Source: Brachionus plicatilis
Taxonomy: Eukaryota; Rotifera; Eurotatoria; Ploima; Brachionidae
Length of the DNA: 64,000 bases
Assembly: GCA_010279815.1 (NCBI GenBank)
Contig: QEOQ01000670.1
Location: 400,766-464,765 of the forward strand
Direction of reading: 5' to 3'
Shown: positions 26,467-36,900 of the stretch, one piece after another
Numbering within the stretch: position 1 is the stretch's first letter
How the letters are laid out: each line of letters opens with the position of its first letter
Notes under the pieces: generated by a model
What the model saw: the letters and a program-made list of their open reading frames with translations, nothing else
Database searches by the model: none
What the model was told of the DNA's origin: nothing
Program-made: the position numbers and the translations under genes

Positions 26467-26800
26467 ATTGACTGGAGTATTATAAAACAGTAGTCGAATA
26501 ATGATCGTATGAGCGACATGTATAAAATTCTGTTGATTTTAAATGATGATCCCCATTTAAAACTTTTAATTTTCCTGATTAGATTTATTTTGGAAATTTG
26601 TTTTGAATTGATAATTTTCAAATGTTCTTTGTAGTTGATTTTGGGATCTAGTTTAATACCAAGGAATGTTGGATTTGGGTCAAGAGGAATATGTGAGTTC
26701 CCAATTTTTATTTTCATTCCATATCTTTTCTCATAATTTTTTCGAAGTCCAGCTTTGGTAAATGTTGTGTAGCAAGTTTTTTTTTCGTTAATTTTAAATA
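26457..26800 (-). pseudogene. LINE reverse-transcriptase C-terminal fragment
   Basis: Minus-strand frame with NEKKTCYTTFTKAG, then IPLDPNPTFLGIKLDPKINY and RILYMSLIRSLFDYCFIIL. These are the usual connection blocks after the reverse transcriptase of CR1/jockey-type LINEs ('LG..LD..L', 'LYKSLIRS..DY'). No catalytic YADD box is included, and the frame ends at 26457 where the palindrome arm begins. Confidence 0.85.
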
Positions 26801-28291
26801 CCCTTAATTATAATTATCTAATTACATAATAAAGATAAGATATTAAAATATATTAAATTTATCATTTAGTGATTTATCGGTTCGATATTTCATGAAAATA
26901 GTATTCATTCTTAAGGGTGTATGAAATACAATTAAATATAGATCTTTTAAGATTAGATAAAAGAAAATTCATGATATTCAACAAGTAAACAGTGATTTTT
27001 AGATACGTAAGATTTTCTAAAACAAAAGAATTTCAATGTCAGTTGTTACATAAGTTAACATATTTTCAATAGTATAATTTTAGAGAAAATCATTTAGTCA
27101 AATATCATGAGAATTTTTAATTAAAAATTACCCCTAAGAAAAATTTATTTAGACGTTAAAGAGTAAATATTCGATGAATTGTTTTTTTAAGAGTACAAAT
27201 ATTTATTGAAAATAAATCAAATTAAATAAAATTTGTTTTTAAAATTATTTGAATCCATACATGGTCAATTTTAATTAAGATAAACAGTTTTAATTAAATT
27301 AATGAGGCGATCAAAAAATATGATATTTGTTTTATTTTTTCAATAAAATGAAAAGCACTTGATTCAGTCCATTAATTTTATTCGCTAGATTGTCATATGA
27401 GTTAAAAAATGCAAAATTGTATTTCATGATTTTAATCGAACTAAAATTTTAAGTTTCAAATATCTTAATTAATTTTTGATTGTTTTTTGATTAAATTGGT
27501 TGACAATTTACTAATGAGAAGTGAAGTGCATCCGTTCAAATCAATTTTATTTAAATACAATTTTTCCTTAACTTTTTAAATATTTGAATACTCAAATGAC
27601 AAATATTGAAAGCTTAATCAAAATACTCATATTAAATATAATTGCGAGAAATCTTTAAAATTCTTTATGTCGACAACACTTGCTAGATAAACTCAAAGTG
27701 AATAAATGTCGGATTAATAAATCTCTTTATTTTCATATATTCAATACGACATTTTGGTTGAATTGATAATCAATCTAAAAAGAACTAAATCAAAATATTT
27801 TTAAACTTTTAATCGCAATTCTTTGGAATAAGATCTATAATAAAGAACTGACTCTAAATAATTAAAATTACCAAAATGTAAGGTTCGCGCGGAGCAAAAC
27901 TACAGCACTATCTGAATTTCGGCAAACCGACTTTAAAATATTAATCTGCATACTTGAAAACCTAGAAAAAATGATTTTTTAGGTATTGTAAAAAAAATTA
28001 TTTTTTGACCCCACCCCCTCAAAGATCGAAAAAAAAACAAAAGTTAGTTACCTTTGAGCTAAAATATCTCATGTTCTAATAGACATAACCTTATTAATAT
28101 ATATATATTCTGAAAGCAAATAGTCTCATCAACAAAATGGTGTATTAATTTAATCTATTATTTTACCAATAGATTGATATTTTGGCAAAAAATGGTAAAA
28201 AAATGGTATTTTTTCACTATTTTTGTATCTAGTCCGCGGTTTACCCCCCGACCCCTACTTTTTTATACAGATTCTGAAACTAGAGAAAATT
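26801..28291. other. Non-coding, AT-rich; possible old element from 27880
   Basis: No gene seen. From about 27880 the sequence (CACTATCTGAATTTCGGC, CTTTAAAATATTAATC, TTAGGTATTG) has a diverged relative at 42250-42700, suggesting an old repeat. A CCCCACCCCCTC patch lies near 28010 and a second C-rich patch near 28240. Confidence 0.4.
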
Positions 28292-28567
28292 CTGAACAAA
28301 ATGTTGGGACCACTTTTTTTTATTTATTGAATTTAAAGCCAAAAAAAAATTGAATAAAATGAGTTTGAAACTAATTTTTGAATAATCATAATTTTTTATT
28401 ATGTAAAACGTCAGAATTAAATGTCAAATTAGTTTACTTGAATTTTTAAATTTTAATCTAATAAAGAGTTAGAAATTTTTAAATGTTCTGCTTTTAATTT
28501 TTAAATGAAATTTTTTTTTGGCTTTAAATTCAATAAATAAAAAAAGTGGTCCCAACATTTTGTTCAG
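28292..28567. repeat. Foldback element
   Basis: 276 bp with arms of about 55 bp: CTGAACAAAATGTTGGGACC inward from 28292 and complement ending at 28567, continuing through AATTTAAAGCCAAAAAAAAA-like sequence. No reading frame. Confidence 0.85.
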
Positions 28568-29539
28568 AAGTATTGAATCTTTAAGCTTTAGAAACTGTTG
28601 ATTAAAATAAAAATGAATTTGAAAAAAAATAAACTAATTTAAAAATTTTTATAAATAAAAAACAAAATATTTATTTGATTTGGATTAAAAAAATTGATCG
28701 AAAAATGTGGAGCCTTCTCATGGAGCCTTCTTTACTCATGATTAATGTCTTTAATTATGAGGTAAGCTGCAGAAGAGTGAGTGTTGTTAAGTTTAAGGAA
28801 ATTTTTTGATTTTTTGATAATTAGTTGTTTAATGGTTATTTTTGCTCTTTAAAATTTCTGAACTAACTTTAAACAAGTATTCAATTTTTTTTATTCGAAT
28901 TTCTAGATTTAATACCCAAATAAATCCAATTAATATTTAAAAATTTGTAATTATTTGAATTTGAAATTACTACCTGGAACGGAAAAAAATTCGTGTTGTT
29001 CAGACTTTTTATTTTTTTTTAAATTTAAAAGTCTTTGGCCAGAACTTAAGAAAATTATTTTTTAATGACTTTATTTTGGGACTTTTAAACTCTTTTTCTT
29101 TATTCTATGATTTATTTTAATTTTATTAATTTTCTATCTATTTCTCTATGAATTGACACATCACCAATTTTTGCGAAAAGAATACACTTTCTTTTTTTTG
29201 GTTGAGTTAAAATTAACACTAGAAGCATCAGCGAGTCAAAATGACTATTTTCGATTTTTGGCCGCTAAAATCAAAGTCAATTTTTGCTATTTGAGCATAT
29301 TTTTTTTTCATCATAAAAATAAGAATAATTTTGTAAATTGACTAAATTCAGATACAAAAAAATTTTGTTTAAATTCGTCTACGTGGTAATTATAAAGCGA
29401 CAAAATTTTTTTAAAAATGTAAAATTTACTATTTTTATTCAATTAATTTAATAATTTCAATAAATTCGAACATTAAATATCTGATTATTCAAAATAACAA
29501 GTCAAAATAACTCGTTATGAAAAAAAAAATAAAAAAAAA
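28568..29539. other. Non-coding, AT-rich
   Basis: No supported gene. A short direct repeat TGGAGCCTTCT occurs twice near 28708-28732. Confidence 0.5.
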
Positions 29540-29668
29540 ATTCTTATTTAATAATTTATTAAAATTGAATAGAAAAAAAATGAATACTAAAAATTCTCAA
29601 AATGTACACAATTTAATTACACAAACAAAATATACATCCAAAAAAAAGAATAAAAAATTAAGCTGAAA
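29540..29668 (+). repeat. Duplicated 3' UTR of the lectin receptor gene, distal copy
   Basis: About 130 bp nearly identical to 30037-30168, which holds the last codons (SA-stop) and 3' UTR of the gene at 30162. Shared blocks include AAAATGTACACAATTTAATT and AAACAAAATATACATCC. The identity ends exactly after AAGCTGAAA. Between the copies lie about 370 bp with an AAGTC-type repeat fragment (29720-29780) and A-rich sequence. Confidence 0.9.
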
Positions 29669-30161
29669 TTGAAATTGTGAGTTGAATGGTTATTTTTTTG
29701 TGTTGAAAAGGGAGACCCAAAAAAAACCCAGACTTGTACTTGACTTGAGACTTGTGACTTTTAAACAACTCTGCATTTAATATTATTATTATTTATTTAT
29801 TTCAGCCACATAGGCAAATAAAAAAAAAATAAAAAAAATAAAATAAAATAAAAAAATAATTAGCGAGTATTATTGACTTTTAGTAAAATATTTACATAAT
29901 TGTACAAATAGAAGTAATCTTAATTAATGAACATTGCCAATTGAATTGAAAATTTTACTGAGTCGATTAACTTGATTAACTTGAGTCACTAAATAATTTA
30001 TTTTTTTAGTCAATGAAATAATTATAAGCGTCAAAAAAAAAAAATTTCTTAATTAATAATTTATTAAAATTGAATAAAAAAAAATGAATACTAAAAATTC
30101 TCAAAATGTACACAATTTAATTACACAAACAAAATATACATCCAAAAAAAAGAATAAAAAA

Positions 30162-32282
30162 TTAAGCTGAAACGCCGCTTGAGCTCGACGAGAAGGTGAT
30201 GAGCGGCTGATTTGACGAAGCGTTGGACGAAGCGGGCGACAACTCTCCATAGACCACACAAGAGTATTGTTCGTGTTCACTCATCTTTGCTTGTTGCTGC
30301 TGCTGGGGCAATTGTTTGAGCAGGACAACAGTTGGATTGATAGGCACAGGCCGAACAGCGGGCATATATTGGCCGTTCATAGTCGCACACGGCATCACGA
30401 CCATCGAGTCAAATGGCGGCACACGGCCCATCGCATGGTACTCGGCATAATTGTTCCACTGGCTGTGCTGTTTGCTCAAAGTCTCGTAGTAGTGGTGAGC
30501 GGGTCTGTGTGTGCCGTAGGCCAACTCGGAGCCGCTCGACGACAACGACTCGCACGCCGACATGTGCTCCAGGTCAAACGGCGCCACTTTGCCATACGAG
30601 TCAACACTGGACGCGCACGTTCGATTTGTCGATTTATTCGACCTTGACACATATGTTTGAGTCTCATGATACTTGCCAAGCTTCTTGCTCAAACAGTTCC
30701 ATAGACAAAATATGTTGACGGCGATCAGCACCACAGAGACTCCGCACGCGATCCCGATGATCAGCACCACGTCCTGGCTGAAGATGGTGTCGTCCTTTTT
30801 GAGCGCTGTCTGATACGTTGAGCCACTCTCTTCGTCCTCTTGGATCGTGATTATCTTTTTGACCGCACTAGCTATGGTGGTGGTGGTGGTGGTGCGAGCA
30901 GTGGGCCTCTGAGTATTTGTGATCGAGTTGGATTTAACGGTGTGGGTAGCGCGGCTCTCGGTTCGCAATGAAGAGGAAAAAATGGTCGCCGCGCTTCCAC
31001 AAGCCACTCGGATCAGTCTATTGCCACTTTGATCGCTCAGACCGGACACCGGTCTCTCGGTTTGTCTAGAGACCAGCGGATCGAACTCGCACACAAACGC
31101 TCTCTTTTCCACACACGACTCCTCTATCCACGCACTAGTCGTTTTGGTCAAGCACTTGGACTCGTTGTGTCTGCGCGACCAATAAGCGTGAGTCTCGCTC
31201 AACAAGGACTCTATGCTCAATTCGTCGACAAAGTCTTTGGCCGAGAACAAGCGGCCGTTTAGCGAGGCGCACGCTTTGACCGCCTCGAACCAGTCGAGTT
31301 TGTACGACAACGCGTGTTGTTGGTTGTCGCCGAACAATTTGACGCATTTGTCGGCGCTTAATTTGGTAGAGTCGAACGGACACTGGGAGTGCGACTGGGT
31401 GGACACTTTGATCAAAAATCCTCTTCGGGTGATGACGTCATCGGTGCTGAACTGCAAGCTGAGCTTGGGCCCGGCGGCATACACTTGTTTGAAGTGAGAG
31501 TGTTGTCCGCACAGAGTGGACACCGTGTTGGATCGAATGGTCAGGTAGTCCTTGTGGCAGTTGTCACTTTCTTCCAGGTCGAATTCGTAGGCGGTGAGCG
31601 CCAGGCTGATTTGGGAGCGAGCGATGGCGGACGAGTCGGCGCTCGAGTCGATTGTGACGTAGTCGAGTTTGCATGTGCAGTTGTTAAGGTTGGCTTTGTA
31701 CTCGAGTGGGTAGTCGGGACTGGTGAGGTAGAATGAGGCGAATCGGGATAGTGAGTTGGAGTGTTTGTGAGCGGCCAAGCTCGAGTCGATGATGAAGGTC
31801 TCGTCGTTTGAGCAGATGTCCACTTTTTGGCTGCCCGGTATGCACTCGTACGCGATCGAAATGTAGTCGGAGTTGTTTTTGCACGAGTGCAGAAATTGAG
31901 CGTCGAGCAGAATGTGGCACGAGTTTAGGCCGTTGCATTGGTTGGCGATGTAGTCGACGCTGACCGAACAGTCGGAGGCGGACGGCGAGCAAGAGCCGCC
32001 GGACAGCGGCGTCGACGAGCTCACGCCGTATTTACTCTGGCCGATGAACAAAAAGTCGTTGACGTTGGCGCACTTGAGCCTAAGTTTGTTTATGTGGTGG
32101 TTGGGTGGCAGCTCGTTTTCGTAGAATAGATCGTGCTCGAAATCTTCGATTATCGAGTTGTATTCGGTGTCCATGTTGTGGTTGAATGCGGAGAGTTGGC
32201 GCGTGCATTTTGTCTCATATTTCCAGCCGAATGCCACACTCATATGCATCAACACAGCAATTAGCTTCATCATTTGTTTCAT
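30162..32282 (-). CDS. Type I membrane receptor with SUEL, CUB and C-type lectin domains
   Basis: A 706-residue protein in one uninterrupted exon, ATG at 32280-32282. Residues 1-20 form a signal peptide. About 68-148 is a SUEL (rhamnose/galactose-binding lectin) domain with the YG, C...C and ..AYEC pattern. About 157-296 is a CUB domain, with SPDYPLEY at its start and FSTDD...RGFLIKV at its end. About 301-400 is a C-type lectin fold ending AWIEESCVEKRAFVCEF; it lacks the EPN/QPD and WND calcium-binding motifs, so sugar binding by that domain is doubtful. A Thr/Ser-rich stalk (RTTTTTT), a TM helix (about 504-529, VVLIIGIACGVSVVLIAV) and a 175-residue cytosolic tail with a QQQQQ run follow. Base composition is far richer in GC than its surroundings, and it lacks introns unlike most neighbours. 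Surface recognition or adhesion is inferred. Confidence 0.92.
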   Translation of the reverse strand: MKQMMKLIAVLMHMSVAFGWKYETKCTRQLSAFNHNMDTEYNSIIEDFEHDLFYENELPPNHHINKLRLKCANVNDFLFIGQSKYGVSSSTPLSGGSCSPSASDCSVSVDYIANQCNGLNSCHILLDAQFLHSCKNNSDYISIAYECIPGSQKVDICSNDETFIIDSSLAAHKHSNSLSRFASFYLTSPDYPLEYKANLNNCTCKLDYVTIDSSADSSAIARSQISLALTAYEFDLEESDNCHKDYLTIRSNTVSTLCGQHSHFKQVYAAGPKLSLQFSTDDVITRRGFLIKVSTQSHSQCPFDSTKLSADKCVKLFGDNQQHALSYKLDWFEAVKACASLNGRLFSAKDFVDELSIESLLSETHAYWSRRHNESKCLTKTTSAWIEESCVEKRAFVCEFDPLVSRQTERPVSGLSDQSGNRLIRVACGSAATIFSSSLRTESRATHTVKSNSITNTQRPTARTTTTTTIASAVKKIITIQEDEESGSTYQTALKKDDTIFSQDVVLIIGIACGVSVVLIAVNIFCLWNCLSKKLGKYHETQTYVSRSNKSTNRTCASSVDSYGKVAPFDLEHMSACESLSSSGSELAYGTHRPAHHYYETLSKQHSQWNNYAEYHAMGRVPPFDSMVVMPCATMNGQYMPAVRPVPINPTVVLLKQLPQQQQQAKMSEHEQYSCVVYGELSPASSNASSNQPLITFSSSSSGVSA

Positions 32283-32366
32283 TTCTTCTCTTTTTTCGAT
32301 TTGAGTTCAATTTAAATTGTTTGTTTATTTGGCACCAGCGTGAGCCGTTTTAGCCAATGTCTAAAA

Positions 32367-32367
<1 letters not shown>

Positions 32368-32440
<73 letters not shown>
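32368..32440. repeat. (AAT)n microsatellite
   Basis: About 24 uninterrupted TAA/AAT units just upstream of the lectin receptor start. It may be the simple-repeat tail of a LINE insertion or an independent microsatellite. Confidence 0.95.
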
Positions 32441-32589
32441 GTCACCCATGGTAGCACATTACGCTATTAATGGAATAATAGAAATAGAAGAACTTTTATG
32501 TTTTTAGAGAAACTATTTACAGTGCAAAATAAATTAGAAGCAAATGATATAATAAATAATTAGTAGTAATAATGTTTAAAATTTGGCAC

Positions 32590-33085
32590 TTAAAAGATTA
32601 AATCTTCCCTACAAAAAATTCAAAACAAAATTCTAAAATTAATCAAACATTTTCCAATCAAGACATCGATAAAACACATTCATAAAGTACTTAATCTCGA
32701 AACAATCGAGGAATGAGCAAACAATCTATTCGTCAAGCTCCTAACCCAACAAATCTAAAATTGAGACCATTGGCAAAGAAATTTAAGAATATAAATTGTC
32801 TAAAGATATCAATACTCAACGCTTTATAACTCCGTTCGATCATTTAGTTCGTAATACTTCCTTAAGTTATTAAATCAAATTGTAAATCTTTTATTCGAAT
32901 CAAACTCATTTCAGTTTAAATTCTAATATTTTTTTTTTCTTCTTTATTTGTTTTTAATTTTTAATCATTTTTTAGATAATTTTCTACAAAATATCGCTAA
33001 ATTTTTTTTACATTGTATCGTGACAAGATGGTTTAAACGGAGGCTAAAGCTATTCGGAAAAACCGTGGGGAAACCCAAAATTATT
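32590..33085 (+). pseudogene. LINE 3' end with hairpin tail
   Basis: Plus-strand fragments correspond to the C-terminus of LINE ORF2 (KILKLIKHFP-like, then frames broken by stops), similar to the copy at 38995-39490. It ends in the tail module GGTTTAAACGGAGGCTAAAG, then CTATTCGGAAAAACC and GGGGAAACCC, then ATTATTTAATTAATAAA. The tail can fold into a GC hairpin and recurs alone elsewhere. Confidence 0.7.
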
Positions 33086-33119
33086 TAATTAATAAAAATG
33101 AAAAAAAATGTTTAAAATT

Positions 33120-33920
33120 AAAATTTTTATGTGGTAAAAACTTGGTGGCCGGTCATGAATGTGTTTTATTTATTATGTTTATTTGCTAATCTGTAACCAG
33201 CTAATGCTACTTCGGAATATGAATATTTGAAAATTATTAGATTAAAGTTAAATAACTGTTGGAATAAAATAAAAATAAATGTTGGATAAAATAAAATTAA
33301 AAAAATAAAATAGAAAAAATTTTAAAACGATATGTTGAAATATAGAGGAAAAAAATTAACTTTTTTTTTAAATTTGTTAATCTGAATCCAGCTAGTGCTC
33401 CTTCGGAATATAAATATTTGAAAATTTTTAAATTAAAGTTAAATAACTTAAATAATATTAAATAAATGTTGGATAAAATAATTTTAAAAAAATAAGATAT
33501 GTTGAAATATGGAGACAATAGAAATTAAAGTTATATTTTTTATTTTTTTATTTTTTTTATCTGTATCCAGCTAAAGCTCCTTCAGAGTTAAATAACTTAA
33601 ATAATATTAAATAAATGATGAATAAAATAAAATAAAATAAAATATAAAAAAAGTTTTAAACGAAAAAAAAATAACTTTTTTTTTTTAATTTTTTAATCTT
33701 TACCCAGCTAATGCTCCTTCAGAATATGAATAATTTAAAATTATTAAATAAGTAAATTAATAAAAGTTTGATAAAATAAAAAGAATGTTTAAAACGATAT
33801 GTTGAAATATAGAGACAAAAAAAATTCCTATGGTCATTCTTATCTGCTAAAGAATGAAAAATTTTTTTTTTTTATTTATTAACTTGTACCGAGCTAATGC
33901 TCTTTTAGAATAAAAATATG
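33120..33920 (-). repeat. LINE end followed by a tandem array of tail units
   Basis: The stretch GGTGGCCGGTCATGAA near 33147 matches the LINE C-terminus at 41540-41760 (minus strand). Next come five imperfect copies of a unit of about 140-190 bp containing AATCTGTAACCAGCTAATGC, CTCCTTCGGAATATGAATA and GATATGTTGAAATATAGAGA (anchors near 33190, 33380, 33560, 33700, 33885). The CCAGCTAATGCTCCTTC core is a short hairpin also seen at 21640 and 45120. Confidence 0.75.
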
Positions 33921-36900
33921 AAAAAAAAATTAAAATAAAACTGTATTTTCTGTTTTTTATATTTCATGCTGCTACTTAATAGAGAGATATTTACATCATT
34001 AGTGTGTCGTCTTTTCTCAACAGTTCACCTATTTATATTTGTCTGCAACAACAAAAACAACAAAAAATAAAAAGAAAATTTATAAACAAACTGTTAATAA
34101 AATAGGTGTCAGAGGCAAAAGCTGTAAAATAATAAAGTTCTGTTACTCTCATGGAGAGAACGAGAGAAAAAAAGATAGATATATAGATGGAAGAGAAGTA
34201 ATCCAATTGATTTAAAAGAGAAAAGGTGAGTTAATGGGTTTAGGTCATTTTGTTGACTCAATTGGCATTAGGTGAACAGATTGAGAATTTGCCATTTGAA
34301 TAATTTACAAATTGATTAATTAAATTACTTATTTTGAACTGGACTGTGAATTGCCAATACAATAAATCATCAGTGTGTTCGCTAATCGTTTATCATTGAT
34401 TTTGGTGCAGCTAGTTGTTTCGCTGATAGACTTTATCTTTCAGAGTATTTTGTTGTTGATGAAAAATTAATCAGTTGCAATATCTAGTTAGCATGTCTAC
34501 CAAACTTAACTTTCTATTATCTACAATATTCTCAGACGAATAGTAGATATCTTGAATATCAATGTTGTCCTTAAAGATAACATATTTCACATTATCTCAT
34601 TTTTTTTCCCTATTTTTCATAGAGGAGTGTAGTCATGCCCTGATCGGAAAAAGCGTCAAATCAGTCGCCACTACTCATTTTTCAGATCTACCATCCTTTT
34701 CTTTACTAAAATGCATTCATGATCCGATCTTAATTGATTTGTTTGTCATTTTTTTTTTAAAATCATTTATATCATTGTAGAATATTTAATTGTAGTTTTA
34801 AAATTTTTGCCAATGGGTTTGAAAATGGTTTTTATACTTAAACTCTTTATTTTTTATTTTTTTAAATCATTTAAAATTAACTAAAAATATTTATTTATCC
34901 AATTTATTAATGTAAAACTATTAAATAAAAAAAAAGAAAAATAATGACGGAAGGAGTTATATTACTCAGGGTCATTTAAATTTTGAAATAAACTTTAAAA
35001 AGAAAAATTTGCCACATTTAGCCATGTGCGTAAAAGGGCCTTTCATTATTGTGCTATGAAATACACTTTCTAAATCTTAGAAAAAATATTAAAAAAATAA
35101 ACAATTTTCCTCATTATTTTTGCTAAACAAAATTCCCTAACCCAGGGTTGCGTACTTTTTGATAGCAAAACAAAGTTTTGATACCATTAAAAATAAATGT
35201 GATTTATTACAACTTAAAATAATTGACCAATATTTAAATTTTTAAAAAAATGATAATTTTGACTACCAAAAATTCATTTGATAATAATAAAACACCAGAT
35301 AACCCCATCATACAATATTTTTAAGCCATAAACATCTTACAACTATTTTTACGACTAAATTAAAAAATATAAAATTAAATTTTTGAGAATATAAATCATT
35401 ATTAAAGTAAGGTTGAAAAAAAATTCTAAATATTTATTTTTTAAAAAATAACCTGCTGGAAAGAGAAGTATTTTAATTCCCCAAATCATAAGTCTTAGAT
35501 GGACATTAAAAAAATTCGAGTCTAATAACCTCCGACAGACTCCACCATTATTTTAATGTTTTTTTTTCATTTAATTAAAAATGGTGAATCTGTTTACAAG
35601 CCTCAGAAATCATTTTGTTAATCAATTTTTTCATTCTAAATTATTTAAATAAATAATTTATGGTTTCCCCTAATTTTGTCCTAATGTGTTAGCTTAAAAA
35701 CTCTATGCTACAAAATGTGTAATAGATAAAAAAATTTATTAATATCATTCATATTTAAAGTCAAATTCACAATAAAAAAATATTTAATTTTGTATCACTT
35801 GTTTTAGTAGAACAAATTCTAATTTATCCAGATAAATTCAGATCCTTTATCAATTCTTCTGGATTAATCATTATTTTTTTAAAGAAAACATCTCCGGGGT
35901 GATGATAGAAATAAAAAAAATAAAATTTATATCTGATTAATCATTAGAAAAATTTTCAAATTCAATTCGATATTTTTAATGCATTTATTGATCTAATTAA
36001 AAAAAAAATGATGACCACACTTTTCATTTTATTAAAATTAAACTTTTGAGAATTCTCTAAAATTAATGATTAACTAAAGAATTCTATTTTGTTTTTCACG
36101 TTTCCAATTTTTTTGAAACAACTATATATATAGAAAATATTATAATACAAATCGGACCTTAATGAAATTCTAACTTTTTCAACAATTTTCATCATGATAA
36201 ATAAATAACTTACTAGACTGATTTTTATTAATCTTCTTATTTAAATGTTCATATTTTTAGAGTAATTATGGACAATGAGGTAATTAGACTGATCAAACAC
36301 GATTACCGCCAAAGAATAACAAGCTACTATTTCTCATGTTAGCGTAGGCACACTGTCTGAAAATCTCAGCAAATAAGTCTGCTATTATCATTCATTTTTT
36401 TCTAGTTCGATGTGAAATTAAATGGATTAGAAATGAGAACTAGGTAGCGTTTGTTGAGCTCTCTTAGAATGAACAACCATTTTATCATTCGTTCGTCTGG
36501 ATAAAGAACTGCGACTCCGGACTCTTTTCTTGCCTAGCAACTGGCTATTCTCACTAATTCTAACTTTTCTGACATAATACTCAAGCAAAATAATTGTGAA
36601 AGCCCAGGTTGTTAAGCTACTTATTCACTAATACTTAATAAAAATATATTTGTATTTACCTCTATTTTTTTTCACTCTAAATAAATAAAAATAAATAAAC
36701 AAAGCAACTTTTTATTTAAATAGTATTATTATTTTTAATTTGGCCACCAGATTTGTTCAGTTCATGGTTTCTCATGCATTGTTTACAAATCCAACATTCA
36801 GACCTGAAGTTGCATAACCAACAAAAAAAAAAGAAAAACATGCTCGTTTAAATATTCACCTTGTTAGCAAACAGTGCCGAATGGCTGATTAATATTCAAA

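Noticed and set aside
30267..31736. Several plus-strand open frames across the lectin receptor gene
   Set aside because: They are antisense shadows of the GC-rich 706-residue frame; they lack domains and have the composition expected from reverse-complement reading.
33180..33920. CRISPR-like array
   Set aside because: The units are 140-190 bp, imperfect, and share sequence with LINE tails; there are no short identical repeats with unique spacers.
34562..34780. 72-codon plus-strand frame
   Set aside because: Phe/Leu-rich, without domain or splice support; typical of chance frames in AT-rich DNA.
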